Source of the DNA: Cycas panzhihuaensis
Taxonomy: Eukaryota; Cycadophyta
Assembly (NCBI GenBank): GCA_023213395.1
Contig: CM041465.1
Span: 150,481,741 to 150,545,740, forward strand
Reading direction: 5' to 3'
DNA length: 64,000 nucleotides
Part shown: in pieces, positions 1-11,149 of the stretch
Position numbering within the stretch: position 1 is the stretch's first letter
How the letters are laid out: each line of letters starts with the position of its first letter
The notes under the pieces: model-generated
Seen by the model: only the letters and a program-made list of their open reading frames with translations
Told to the model about the DNA's origin: nothing
Databases searched by the model: none
Position numbers and translations under genes: made by a program

Positions 1-63
1 CAAGGGTGTGGTACTAGATGTTTTATGGTATTTGTATTTTGTACCATTATAGATAAAATATAT
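1..63 (+). pseudogene. TNL resistance pseudogene, 5' part (TIR/NB-ARC linker)
   Basis: The 21 codons from base 1 stay open and run in frame, across the copia A insertion, into the NB-ARC sequence that resumes at 7670. The last codons read TIIDKIY, like the helical linker that precedes the (V)GLE motif at the start of NB-ARC in TIR-type resistance proteins. The TIR domain, if it survives, lies left of the window. The assignment rests mainly on the right half of the gene; alone this stretch would not be recognisable. Confidence 0.45.
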
Positions 64-360
64 TGAAAAGAGTGGATCTATCCTTCATCTCCATGCACTA
101 AACACAAAGGCAAACATGGGAGCAAGAGAGACTTGAGAGAAAGAAAGTAGCTCTCACAAAATGGGGAGGTAAGAATGAATCTCCTCCATTAAGCTTTACT
201 TTTATATTGAGAGAGGGAGCATTTGAGTTAGGTGAAATGAAATTACACATAATGCACATGAAAGTGCATTTCACTTAAGTGATCTAATTTAAAGTTCACT
301 TAAGACCCTTTTTTCAAATAATCAACTAATGCAATGACCTTATGTCATTAACCCTTTTCA
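64..360 (-). repeat. Copia A 3' LTR
   Basis: 297-bp terminal repeat, TG...CA on both strands, matching 7373-7669 with about seven mismatches. The target duplication TATAT lies immediately left (59-63). Confidence 0.95.
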
Positions 361-373
361 ATCTCCCCCTTAA
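361..373 (-). promoter_or_regulatory. Copia A polypurine tract
   Basis: Read on the minus strand it is TTAAGGGGGAGAT, directly abutting the TG of the 3' LTR. This is the usual place and composition of the plus-strand primer for reverse transcription. Confidence 0.85.
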
Positions 374-599
374 TGGTAGAAGGTCATTTCATTCTATTTT
401 ATTCTATCCTATGAGGTCTTCATTTGAGCCTCTTACAAAGCAAACTAGTATGATACTTTTGTGGGAAACCCTCATGGGGAAGAAAACCCACAAATTTTCT
501 AATCTACTAACCTGGCTCAGGCGGCTCTTTAAATGTAGCCAGATAGCCAATCAGTACAATAAATTTTGTAGCTGAAATCTACTGAGTCTCCATATACCA

Positions 600-760
600 T
601 TTGGTCATCCCCCATGCCCTTTCGGGTTTTCATAGGTTTTGATTTTCCAAAATGATACAACCCTTATCCTTTCGCGTCCACATGGGGTTTTCACGAATGG
701 GATAGAGCAGAGACTTACTCTTGTCCTTCCACGCCCACAAGGGGTTTTCACGAAGAAGAC
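600..760 (+). repeat. Three short direct repeats in copia A 3' region
   Basis: A motif like CC..CGCCCACAAGGGGTTTTCACGAA occurs near 610-640, 667-697 and 723-755, about 55-60 bp apart. It lies between the RNase H end and the polypurine tract, so it is probably part of the element's 3' untranslated tail. Confidence 0.5.
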
Positions 761-1141
761 AGAGTATGATGGTCCTATTGTCATCTCCTTCAATCGTATC
801 GAGATAGAGGCCCTAAGGCTGAGCTGCTTCAGCTGTTCAAACTTCACCCTCTTCAGTGGTTTGGTGAAGATATCGGCCACTTGATCTACTGTGGGGCAGT
901 ACTCTAATTGAATTGTGCCATCATGAACTAGTTCTCTAATCCTGTGGACTTTTGTACTTATATGTTTGGTACGATCATGAAATACAAGATTTTTAGCCAT
1001 TTGGATTGTAGATTGATTATCTACATGTAAGCTAGTAGAACTTGTTTGGGTGGAATTTAATGTATTCAACAATTTTCTAAGCCATATCACCTCCTTGCTT
1101 GTCTCGTAAGCGTGATGTACTCGGCTTGAGTTAGTGCGCAA
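605..1141 (-). pseudogene. Copia A RNase H domain and 3' tail
   Basis: Open frame of 178 codons. It contains the copia RNase H C-terminal signature: ETSKEVIWLRKLL, then HVDNQSTIQMAKN, then FHDRTKHISTKVHRIRE, and VDQVADIFTKPL near residue 90. This is the end of the Pol polyprotein, which removes RNA from the RNA/DNA hybrid during reverse transcription. After the domain, the last ~65 residues are low-confidence tail that translate three short repeats of a GGGGTTTTCACGAA-like motif. The N-terminal part of RNase H (about 1142-1330) is out of frame. Confidence 0.85.
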
Positions 1142-1149
1142 CTATCTTA

Positions 1150-2350
1150 CGTAAATGCGGATCTCCATGATATTGGTGCTGTTCCAAGAAATGTTACGTA
1201 CCCATACGTAGATCTTCTTGTGTCTTTATCTCGATGAAAGTCCGAGTCATGTATGCATAAAGTTTAAATTACGCATTGGGTTCATACTGATAGACCATAT
1301 TTGCTAGTCGTCTTTAGGTACCTCAACACTTGTATTGCAGCTTGCCAATGATTCTGCTTAGGATTTGTCATGAATCTTACAAGAATGCCGATAGAGTGTG
1401 CAATATCTGGCCTTGTGTTGGTAGTATAGATGAGATTACCTACAAGTTATCTGTAGAGTGTTGCGCCTGCCTCCCTATTATCACCATCAACTGAGAGCTT
1501 AATATTAGGCTCCATAGGTGTATCCTCTGGTCAAGCACCTTCCAACCGAAACTTTGTCAAGATCATTGATATATTTTTCTTGGGAGAGATAGATTTTGCC
1601 ATCCTTTTGAGTTACTTCAATTCCCAAGTAATATTTCATCAACCCAAGGTCAGACAATTCAAAAGCTTTAGTAAGGTCCTTCTTCACCGGTGATTACTTG
1701 TTCACTATTCCCGTTATGAGCATGTCATCCACAAAGATTAAGAGGTAAGTGACTTTATCATTTTGGCACTTGATGAATAATGTTGCATCAATATCTTGAT
1801 AGTCACAACCTCATATCCAAGTTGCCTCATTCTTTAGACAACTTGGTAAACCAAGCACGAGGGGCTTGCTTTAGGCCATACAAGGACTTTTGAGCCTACA
1901 AACTTTATGCTCGATCAGTCAATCTCATATCCTTCAGGCTGAGCCATGTAAATTTCTTCTTTAAGGTCCCCATTGAGAAATGCGGTCTTAACATCAAGTT
2001 GGTGGATTTTCCAACCCTGCTGAGCAGCCAAGGCTATAAGAGTTCTGATTGTAGGCCACTTGGTTGTAGGAGCAAAGATTTCAGTGTAGTCAATACCTTC
2101 CCTTTGCGTGAATCCTTTTGCTACCAACCTCGCCTTGTGTTTTCTAGGGTGCCATCTGATCTATACTTGTTTTTGAACACCCATTTATTTTGAACTACCT
2201 TTCTTCCAAGTGGTAGATCAATAAGCTCCCATGTACTGTTCTTAATAAGAGATTGATACTCTTCGTTCATGGCATTTTTACAAGTGCATGCTTCTGACTT
2301 CTTGGTACGTTAGGGCTCTTCATTAAGAGCAAGATGCGCTCACGGGTTCA
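1150..2350 (-). pseudogene. Copia A reverse transcriptase, frameshifted
   Basis: RT of the copia type, broken into frames. At 1915-2127 I read VAKGFTQREGIDYTEIFAP, then the TIRTLIALAAQQ and HQLDVKTAFLNGDLKEEIYM blocks, with the first catalytic Asp of VKTAFL context. The catalytic FVDDM reads near 1715-1735 in another frame. At 1505-1687 the block LSDLGLMKYYLGIEV precedes KIYLSQEKYINDL. Upstream, around 1860-1900, is the LYGLKQAPRAW block. Frameshifts lie between these blocks. It is continuous with INT upstream and RNase H downstream. Confidence 0.85.
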
Positions 2351-2755
2351 AGCTCAACGGAAAGTGATTCATGCATCCTTGCTTTATGGGCACTTCTAGT
2401 GCCAGTTTTGCCTACCTCATCTGGTTGCATGTCCTTGTGTAGCTGGTAGGCTTCACGAAAACCTCAAGTTGGGAATGAGGTTTTCATTTCCACAACCTCT
2501 TGATCTTCATTTTGATCCTGAAAAGGATCATGTGAAATATTTGGCACGGAGGAAGTTGACGATGCTGGAGAAGGTGGGCCAGCCACAGATGTTGGAGAAG
2601 ATGATCCTTCTACTATGGCTTTGCCTTTGTCAACTTAATGCTCACAAATGATGGTCTTTGGATGTGTACACATTGGATTGGAGTCACAACTTGTATCCTC
2701 CAAGGCTCTATTGTCAGATTCCAAGATTTTAAGCAACTGCTCAAAGATCTCCCCT

Positions 2756-3199
2756 CTAAATTTTGGAATGGACATCAAATTCGGTAGCATTATTAAATCG
2801 GTATGAAGGCATCTTGGAGTCAAGTCCGAGTAATTGATCTTGATCTACTGCAAAGATAACATCTCTAGTGATGATGATTTTGTGCTCTAAAGGTATAAAA
2901 ACCTTGTATCCCTTTTTGTCTATAGGGTATCCGACAAAGATGCCTTTGATGGCTCTATCTTGGAGCTTATTTCTATGTTCCTGCAAAATATGAGCATAAC
3001 AAGTAGAGCCAAAAATTCTGAAGTGGGAGATAGAGGGGGTTTGTCCATACCACATTTCATGTGGAGAGGGGCCGAGCTTGGAGGGACTAACAGTGTTGAT
3101 GCAATATACAGCAGTCCAGATAGCCTCAGCCCAAAGATAGATAGGGACATTCTTATATACCAGCATAGCATGAGCCATATTCATGATGGTCCTGTTCAT
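2756..3199 (-). pseudogene. Copia A integrase, C-terminal half
   Basis: Open frame of 147 codons continuing the integrase after a single in-frame stop. It starts near the catalytic glutamate (VTEHMNRT) and contains YLWAEAIWTAVYCINTVSPS, the FRIFGSTCYAHI block and the copia C-terminal GIFVGYPIDKKGYKVF. The stop between this and the upstream half is a TAA where the family has a glutamine (TPQ|N), so a single C-to-T change explains it. Confidence 0.9.
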
Positions 3200-3217
3200 G
3201 TGCTCGGTAACTCTATT

Positions 3218-3823
3218 TTACTGGGGTGTACCTGCAACAGTGGTCTGATGTTTGATTCCATGTTGACGTAGGTATGATTCAAACTCATTGGATGTGTACT
3301 CGCCACCATTGTCAGTCCTGAGTATTTTGATCTTGAATCCAGATTCATTTTCCACGCGGGCCTTGAAAGCTTGAAACATAGAAAAAGCTTCATCTTTCTT
3401 TGCAAGAAAAGCAACCCATACTTTCTTGGTAAAATCATCAATAAAAGTAATATAGTACCACTTCTGTTTAATAGAAGGGATGGGCATAGGACCGCATATA
3501 TCTGAGTGTACAAGCTGCAAAGGTTGGCTAGATTTCCACTGACTACGAGGAAAGGGTTGTCTTTGAGATTTAGCAATAATACATGCTTCACATTTAAAGG
3601 GCTTAGAGGGGAACTTAGGCAAACCAGGAAGAGTGTCTTGTAGTTCTCTTAAGCGATCAATTTTGATATGGCCTATACGAGCATGCCATAGAGCTACTTG
3701 GGATAACTTTTGAGGAGTCAGGGTTGTGGTAAAATCAAATTCATCATCAACATAGTGGGCTTCAGAGGATGGTGAGCCAGTTAGGCAAAAAAGTTTACCA
3801 TCAAGAATTCTGGTTATAACCAC
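3218..3823 (-). pseudogene. Copia A GAG-pre-integrase and integrase core
   Basis: Open frame of 201 codons. It begins with the pre-integrase zinc finger (LWHARIGHI ... CEACIIAK, HHCC type, residues about 45-85), then the DDE core with HSDICGPM (first Asp), YYITFIDDFTKKVWV, and LRTDNGGEYTS (second Asp). The catalytic Glu lies just past the stop in the next piece. It overlaps the end of the gag-protease frame by about 10 bases, which is a frameshift relative to a single polyprotein. Integrase joins the element cDNA to host DNA. Confidence 0.92.
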
Positions 3824-4830
3824 AGCATTTGAAGGAGGGTGAATGACACGTAGAGTTTGATTGTTTGCGCTACACTCGGATCAAATCCATGAGAGACAAG
3901 GGTGGACAGGGGAGAGCGATTACGCTTTAGAGCAGGAATATATAAAACATCAACAAGTGTAAAATCTGGAAGGCCTAGGAGTTTCAGGCAAACAGTTCCA
4001 AGTCCTTCGACTGGATGAGATGATTTGTTAGCCATGTATACAACACCACGAACTTCAGAGTCAAAATCTTGAAAGAACTCGCGATGACAAGTCATGTGTT
4101 GTGTTGCTCCAGTATCCATGATCCACGATGAAGTATTTGAGGTAGCACTATTTGCAACTCCAAGTGGTGAAGGCAAAAGTGAATAAGCAAAGCCACAATG
4201 AGCCTCAATATACTTAGTGGATCTATCAATAACATTTGATGAAGTGGTCCCAATTCTTTGAAGGTGTGCATGAGCAAATTGCGTTCCACCAAAAGCATCT
4301 TCAAAAGAAGTATTATCAACATTATGTGCACCATGGCGCTGTTGATAACTTGGTAGTTTGTTGGTGGCAGTTTTACAATTTTTGGCATAATGTCCTCTTC
4401 TATTACACCTTTGGCACACGATTGTTTGATTTCCAGTCCAAGTATTGGGTTGGCTGGATTGTCTCTGATTACTGGATCTAGGTCCAGGTTGATTATTTTG
4501 GCCTTGGCCTTGAGACTGTTTTTGTTGGAATTGAGGAGCCTGTTGACTAAGAGGACGTTGTCCTTGTTGTCTACCTCTTCCTCTTCCATGGGAATTACCA
4601 CCTCTACGAGAGTATTGACCTTGATTTTTGGTGTAACAAAGATCTTCTTCCACTTCAAAAGCAGCATCAATTGGATCTGATGTAGTGGCAAAGTTGGTAT
4701 CAAAGGTCTTATCAAATTCAATGAACTTATCAGTAAGATCCTCAAAGTTTAGGGTCTTCAAAGTTCCACTGGATTGAAGACTCCCTAATAGATTTTTATA
4801 ATCTGGGATATGGAGACATGACTGAATCAA
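3814..4830 (-). pseudogene. Copia A gag C-terminus, zinc knuckle and protease
   Basis: Open frame of 338 codons. The gag C-terminal region (LTDKFIEFDKTFDTNF) is followed by a Gly/Arg/Gln-rich basic stretch and a CX2CX4HX4C zinc knuckle CQRCNRRGHYAKNC at about residues 138-151, which binds RNA. The aspartic protease active site WIMDTGATQHM is near residue 240, followed by the LVDVLYIPALKRN block that precedes integrase. One frameshift separates it from the N-terminal gag frame. The length and order fit a copia gag-protease. Confidence 0.92.
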
Positions 4831-4848
4831 GAAAGCGCATGTAATGCA

Positions 4849-5325
4849 TTAAGTTTTAAAATCTTTATTAATGGCTTGCTTGATTGGACGAAGGAGATTG
4901 ATTATCTCACTTGCATGTCCTTTTTGCATTTTCAATTTGTTCATCTTCAGCACTAAGTGAACAAATTCTAAGTCTGATTTAGTGTCAAAGTTATTCTTAA
5001 GAACTTCAAGAACTTTCCATGTCAGATCATGTACAGCTTCATCAATGAGATTATGCAGGGAATAATCAGTGACAAGCAGTATCCCTGCACGGATTTTATC
5101 ATCATCAAGTTCCCATTGTCGTTTAGCTACAGCTTCAGTGGGAGTAGTTGGAGCACCTCCCATCAAGCATTGTGGTAGCTATACCGCAATGTGTGGTGTA
5201 GGTTGTAAGTGATCTCTCCATAGACCTTTATACTTTGCAGCATTTCTAACACCAGTGAACCACATGTCCCAATTTTCTTTCCTTTTTAGAATGCAGTTCA
5301 CATTTTGCTTGAACTGTGAAGACAT
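4849..5325 (-). pseudogene. Copia A gag N-terminus
   Basis: Translation from ATG at 5323-5325 gives MSSQFKQNVNCILKRKENWD and WFTGVRNAAKYKGLW, the N-terminal gag fold of copia elements. One in-frame TAG follows (near 5180). After it an open frame runs 5166-4849 with TDYSLHNLIDEAVHDLTWKV and the helical FVHLVLKMNKLKMQKG. A frameshift near 4840 separates this from the zinc-knuckle part. Gag forms the virus-like particle in which reverse transcription occurs. Confidence 0.85.
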
Positions 5326-7358
5326 TGTGTCTTTTTAGAAGGGAAGAAATGAACAAGGGACTATAAAAGTGATGGCAATAAATGACCGATTACTATTTAT
5401 AAATGGGAAATGTAATGAAGTAGTGTAGAAGAAGGAAGAAGAAGTGAGAATGGTTGCTCAAAGATGAAGGGAGCAACTTAGAGAAAAGTCACCAACACTT
5501 ATGATAAATATTAACCTGACGCAGTAGGAATATGAGAAGCACTATGATAAAAATTGGCCACTAACACTTGTGGCAAATATTAACCCAACGAAAGGTGAAT
5601 ATGAGAAGCACTATGATTGTGATTACACTATGGATCACTTTTTACAAATAAGTAAGTGATCAATATACAAGATTGTAGGCCAATGTAGAAGTTGACATCA
5701 TTGGGTTTACACAACTTGAAACTCGAATGTAGGATGCGTAATCAACCCAATAACCTCTAACTTGTGTCCAACGTGTAGTTGAGGTTGTTGAAGGGATGCT
5801 TAGGCTTCTAGTAGAATTAATTTGGCCTTCACCCGCGATACCTGCAATCGTGCTTGGTGATGAAATCCAAGTCACAACGGAGCCTAGGTACTCCCAATCC
5901 TCACCCAGTTCACCAATGAGCAGCTATATACCTCCTCTAAAGAGTGGTGCATGCATACCCATGGCTATGATGGATATTGGATCGGGTATATTTTAATCTT
6001 ATATTAAAGTTTTAGTTTTCCTGGTTGGTTATCAGGATGATCCCTGATTGAGGCACGATGGTATGGCCAACCAAACCTCACCAATATTCTGGTTTAGTCC
6101 AGTCCCAACTTGAAACCCACACCTCCTTTATGGCACGGCATTCTACCAACCAAGGTATCTCAACCTTGGCGAGTGTGTGAACATGTACAAGATGGCAGAA
6201 AATAGCGTACGTGATGTGTTCCTTTTAGGAAGAGTGAAAAGATTATCGAATTGCATCAAACGTACATTTAACTGAAAATAATGCTTGCTTGGAGTGCTTT
6301 TGGAGTGCTTGCTTGAAGTATCTTTGTGTGCTTGCTTTGAGTGATTTTAGAGTGCTGAAATGCAATGCTAATAAGTGAGTGAGGACACCGGATATTGCTC
6401 TGATCTAGGTGTTTTTTTTCTCACTTTTACAATGGGCTTTTAAGCCTTATAAAAAGGAAGAAATTTTCTTCACTTTTTTTATTTTTTTATTTTTTTTTAA
6501 TACAAAAAAAGTACTCTTCACTAAATCTGCAATAACTTTCTCCCACGATGTCGAAATGGAGTGATGATTTTTGTGCTACAAATTAGACTCAGAGCTTCAT
6601 CTTCAAGAAGTGGAATCAGGTCCAAATGAGTTCTGGAAAGTTTTTGACAACCCCGCAAAGTTAGGAAATTATATTTTTCCAAAATTCTTACTAAAAATAA
6701 CTGCTGTTCACTAAAATAGAAATAACTTCCTCATACGACATCCAAATTAGGTGCCAGTTTTTGCACTAGAAAGTAGACTCAGAGCCCCATCTTTGACAAT
6801 TATAATCACTTCAATTGGATTTTTGTAGAAGATTTTGCAGACCTGTGAAGTTTAGTAATCAAATTGTATTTCTGCAGAAATTTCAGCTTGCTAATATCTC
6901 ATTAACACATGATACCATATGAAGTTTCCATCATTTTTTGATCACCATGATCCCAATATGGGCAAGGTGAGATCATACAATGATAGATATTTTCAGTGGC
7001 TCAAAATTCTTTAAAAAAAATGGGTAAAAACTCCCCTTACAATCATTCTTCTAAATGCTGGAAAAATTTTGGCAGCATTTCCCCTTGTTAAATGGACAAA
7101 AAAGGGAAAAGAAAAAGAAGAATGAGATCGCATGAATGGCCAGCAAAGGATTAGAATCCTCAGGTATTACAACTCCTTGTATTATGCTTCCAAACCTGTA
7201 AAAGAGAAAGGAAAAGCAAACAATACAAAATATGTTATCATAATAACTTGAAAATATTTCTAAATTCACTTTCACAATCTCCTTCACCACATGGATTGTG
7301 GGGGAGAAGGAAGTGATGGCTCCATTGCAAGTGCAAGTGGGGAATATGAAGGAAGCAA
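5326..7358 (-). other. Copia A 5' leader
   Basis: About 2 kb between the primer site and gag without a convincing ORF. It contains two copies plus a partial third of a ~200-bp direct repeat (about 6510-6708, 6709-6905, and part of 6890-6985). Each copy holds AATAACTT, ATTAGACTCAGAGC or AAGTAGACTCAGAGC, and CATCTT. A short stretch of GAGTGCTT repeats lies near 6290-6350. The leader is long for a copia element. Confidence 0.6.
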
Positions 7359-7370
7359 GCTCTGATACCA
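7359..7370 (-). promoter_or_regulatory. Copia A primer binding site (initiator tRNA-Met)
   Basis: Minus-strand TGGTATCAGAGC, two bases inside the 5' LTR, matches the 3' end of plant initiator tRNA-Met, the usual primer of plant copia elements. Confidence 0.92.
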
Positions 7371-7372
7371 CA

Positions 7373-7669
7373 TGAAAAGAGTGGATCTATCCTTCATCTC
7401 CATGCACTAAACACAAAGGCAAACATGGGAGCAAGAGAGACTTGAGAGAAAGAAAGTAGCTCTCACAAAATGGGGAGGTAAGAATGAATCTCCTCCATTG
7501 AGCTTTACTTTTATATTGAGAGAGGGAGCATTTGAGTTAGGTGAAATGAAATTACACGTAATGCACATGAAAGTGCATTTCACTTAAGTGATCTAATTTA
7601 AAGTTAACTTAATACCCTTTTTCGAAATAATCAACTAATGTAATGACCTTATGTCATTAACCCTTTTCA
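7373..7669 (-). repeat. Copia A 5' LTR
   Basis: 297-bp partner of 64-360, flanked on the right by the TATAT duplication (7670-7674). The retroelement promoter is expected here. Confidence 0.95.
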
Positions 7670-8335
7670 TATATAACTGGATTGGAGAAGTATATGGACA
7701 ATGCAATTAACCTACTTGATGTATGTAGAGATGGCATAGCAATAAAAGTAGTCATCTAGGGTATGGGAACTCTTGGTAAGACCACACTTGTATTAGATAT
7801 ATATAGCACTATTCTTGATAGATTTAAAGCTTCTAGATTTATATATGATGTGCAAACAAGAGCACAGGAAAAGTGTGGATTATGCCAATTGTAGAGACAG
7901 ATGCTGAGAGATATTTCATAAATAGATTTTCATGTGAGAAGCTTAGCTCATGGTAAGGCCTTAATGAGAGATCATATGCAATTCGTTCTTGCACTTATCA
8001 TCTTGGATGGTGTTGACCAACAATAGTAATTAGACACCCTTTTTGAGAGACTGGTTTGGTAATTATAGCAAAATTATTATGATAACACACAACATGGGTA
8101 TACTAAAAGGTATAACAATAGTTAAAATATACCCCATGGTCCCTCTAAATAATGATGAATCTCTTCAATTATTTAACTAGCATGCTTTTGGTAAGGCATT
8201 ATGAGATAAAGGCTATGAATCACTATCCTAGAAAGTCATTGATACTTGTGGGGGACTCCCTCTCTTACTAGAAGTTATTAGTTCATTCTTACATGGTCAG
8301 AGAGATGTTATGTATTAGATTTAATATTAAATAGT
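7670..8335 (+). pseudogene. TNL resistance pseudogene, NB-ARC domain
   Basis: Remnant of an NB-ARC nucleotide-binding switch domain of a plant immune receptor. In order I read TGLEKYMDN (domain start), the P-loop GMGTLGKTTLV (about 7760-7792), kinase-2 LIILDGVD (about 7993-8016), the RNBS-B-like WFGNYSKIIM..ITHN (about 8050-8095), and GLPLLLEVISSFLHG (about 8253-8297). Asp rather than Trp closing kinase-2, and the WFG..SKII wording, favour the TIR class over the CC class. A TAG sits just before the P-loop, and further stops and frameshifts break the frame, so it cannot encode a full receptor. No LRR repeats follow. Copia element A (64-7669) separates it from its 5' end. Confidence 0.75.
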
Positions 8336-9443
8336 ACTCAAAAGTTACTTATTTAAATTTTATGCTTTTGGGTGAGAATGAAGAGCATTTATATGTTCTA
8401 GTTGTATTATAAATAGGTATTACATATATTTGGTAGAGTTAGAATATAGAAGAGTTAAGCATGGCTAAATCCATAGAAAACACTACATCTTCAACAAGGT
8501 GCTACTTCTATCCCAAAGCCTAGTAAGAGTAGTAGGCCTTGTGTTTTTGTAGTAAGACTATAAGATACAGGTGAAGAAGACCCTATGTATATATTTTTTA
8601 ATCTTATATTTTGTAGCTCTAGGTATGAAAATTTAGGTTATTGCTCAATATTTAGCAGAACTTATTATGAATTAGAAATTAGGCCTACTGAATGGTTTTC
8701 TTGTATGGCTAGCCTCATGCACTTATTGATCCTCATGAATCCACTTAATCTTATTGTATGCTTTTTGGATAGTTACATTAAGACTCCACATTTCCTCTAC
8801 GATTTATGTAACAAACTACAATCATTACTGGTATTATAACAACTATGTTTGATAGATTTATAGGAATTTCCTATACTATATTTTATTTCAGCTTATGCTA
8901 GATATAAATGTAATAATTTTGGGTTTGGAGGCAACAAATTTTCCCTCTTTATTTCCATTTATCATGATACTTATTAAGTTTAGAGGCACAAATAATTTGC
9001 CCTCCATATCACCATTAGTAATTGCACTTTTTTTCTTCTTGTGGAAGATGGATTGAATACCACTTTCTTTATATGCTAATTTTGCAACTAGTGTTCTACC
9101 CAATGAGTGTACCATCGCTTATATTTTTCCTATGTATAGTAGTATATATAAAATTTATATTTGATAGAATGTCTAACTTTATGATATCTATCTAGTCAGG
9201 TAGTTTAGCCTGCTCCTAGGATATGCATCAGATTGATATTTACTTTATACTGATGAACCACATATACAAAGACATTACCTAGGCAACCAACAGACATAAT
9301 GTCTAGTGACCCATGTAATCTAGTGGATGGTGATATATTTATGTGGACTTCGATGCCATTTTCTTATGAAGTAGATTGATGGTCAATAAGAATTATGTTT
9401 GATATAGTTTTTTTTTTGTAAAAATTAAACATTATGGGGGGAA
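8336..9443. other. A+T-rich sequence without a recognisable gene
   Basis: I recognise no coding domain. Short open frames (for example 8585-8839 plus) show no family motif. The last bases (9433-9443, ATGGGGGGAA) look like a polypurine tract in front of a possible LTR. Confidence 0.4.
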
Positions 9444-9779
9444 TGTTAGAAAGTAAAATTTAATTTTTAGGTTAGAAGTTTAATGTTTGAAGTTAAGGGA
9501 TCTATTATAATTATTTGGGTTTAGTCATGACTTAATGTTGTGAACTCTATATCTATGGGGTTATTTATTCTCATACTATTTTTATAATATATTTGTAAGG
9601 TGATCATACAAGGTGCCATGTATCACCTTGCATGATCAACCCTTCGCATTCTTATCTTTGTAATGGATTTAATTATTAATATATATACACACTAATTTTA
9701 ATATAATTAATAAGGAATATACAAGTTTAATAGTGGTTCATTTTGTTTTTATTTTATTGTGAGTATGTATATTCTATCA
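9444..9779 (+). repeat. Possible LTR fragment
   Basis: Starts TGTTAGAAAG immediately after a purine tract ATGGGGGGAA and is A+T-rich with a stem-like ATCACCTTGCATGATC region. It ends near ATTCTATCA, where the chromovirus fragment begins. No second copy or target duplication is visible, so this is tentative. Confidence 0.35.
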
Positions 9780-9781
9780 CT

Positions 9782-10450
9782 TCATCCTTATAAAAGTCAC
9801 GCTTGCTAAACTTGGCATATAGGTTGTGTTCTCAAAGTAATTATAACACAATGCATATATGTCCTTTATGCTCCTCTTTAGTCTTTTAATAAATTAATAT
9901 GTTATCAATAAATATAATAATAAAGTTATCCAAGTATTCTTTGAACATGTTATTCATCAAGTATGTGAATGTCGCAGAAATATTAGTTAAGCTAAATGGC
10001 ATTACTAAGTATTTGTAGTGCCTATACATTGTGTTGAAAGTTGTTTTGAAGACATTTCCCCCCTTTATTTTGACCTAGTAATAACTTAATCTTAGATTGA
10101 TCTTGGTAAACAATGTAGATCCTTTCATTTGATAAAACAAATCTTTGATCCTAATTAGGGGGTACTTATTTTTTATTATAGCCTCATTTAATTGTTGATA
10201 ATCAATGCATAATCATAGAGTTTCATCTTTCTTCTTGGTAAATAGAACTTAGACTTAGACTCCCTAAGGTGAGATACTTGGCCTAGTAAAGCATTTATCA
10301 TTCATATCTTGAAGTTGATATAAATAAATGATATAGTGTCTTGGGTATTGTTTTTGCCCCTGATATAAGTTTAGTGGTATAATTAACATCTCATTTTAGA
10401 GGTAGCCCTAGCAACTTGCCTAAGGACATATCCTTGAATTCCTACACTAT
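9782..10450 (-). pseudogene. Chromovirus reverse transcriptase remnant
   Basis: Reading right to left: the lead-in MSLGKLLGLPLK (about 10420-10390), [47 protein letters not shown], then MPFSLTNISATFTYLMNNMF and EYLDNFIIIFIDN. The active site reads FIDN where the family has IDD, so the second catalytic Asp is changed. The thumb-side block HNLYAKFSKRDF ends near 9790, where the element is cut off. Several stops interrupt it. Confidence 0.82.
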
Positions 10451-11149
10451 AGAAACATCTTTAAGATTGGTTATTTTAAGTGTTATTTCCTTGTTAACAT
10501 AGGCCATATAGGCTTGACAACTGTCCTCAAGTATTTCTTTACTTGTATTACACAAATCTATTGCATGTTAGCTAGCATTTTCTTCCATTAAATGAGTGTA
10601 AGCTCTCCATTAATCTTTAGGCATTTAACTAATTTGTTATAATAGTCAATTTTGGCATGGTGGTTCTCCAAACACTCTAAGTCGATGATAGCATCATAGT
10701 CACCTAATTACAAGATTTAGAAAGTAGCATAAGTGGATTATATCTCTCATTCTAATAGACATGAAGGTATAAATTTAATTACCTTTCTCTTGCTACCATT
10801 CATTATATAAGCTATCCACTTAACCTTATGAAATTACATCTTGAATTTAAACTTCTATATAATCATTGGATGTAAGTAGTTATAACTACTTCTTGTACCA
10901 TAGTGAATTGTCAATTGACTTGTCTTTCCTTGATTATTACATGTACATATATATTCCCTACTCATTGGGCTATATCTACAACCATAGGTTATAACTCTAC
11001 ATAATTAACTTTTCCATTGCTTTTGCCCTTTGTGGATGATTTGTAATAAAGTTCCCTCACACATTGCATTAGTAACATCTTCCTTTACCCCATTTTCTTG
11101 GGGCATTGGTAAGTGGTAGATGAGACCTTAGATAGCCTTGTGAATAGTT

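Larger units (their letters stand above)
64..7669 (-). mobile_element. Ty1/copia LTR retrotransposon A, complete, nearly intact structure
   Basis: A full-length element on the minus strand: 5' LTR 7373-7669, primer site 7359-7370, gag-protease-integrase-RT-RNase H reading right to left, polypurine tract 361-373, 3' LTR 64-360. Both LTRs are 297 bp with TG...CA ends and differ at about seven positions by eye. The flanks carry a perfect 5-bp duplication TATAT (59-63 and 7670-7674). PR before INT before RT/RH is the copia order. Stops and frameshifts break the polyprotein, so it is not autonomous now, but it is the best preserved element in the window and probably among the youngest. It landed inside a TNL resistance gene relic. 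Confidence 0.95.
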
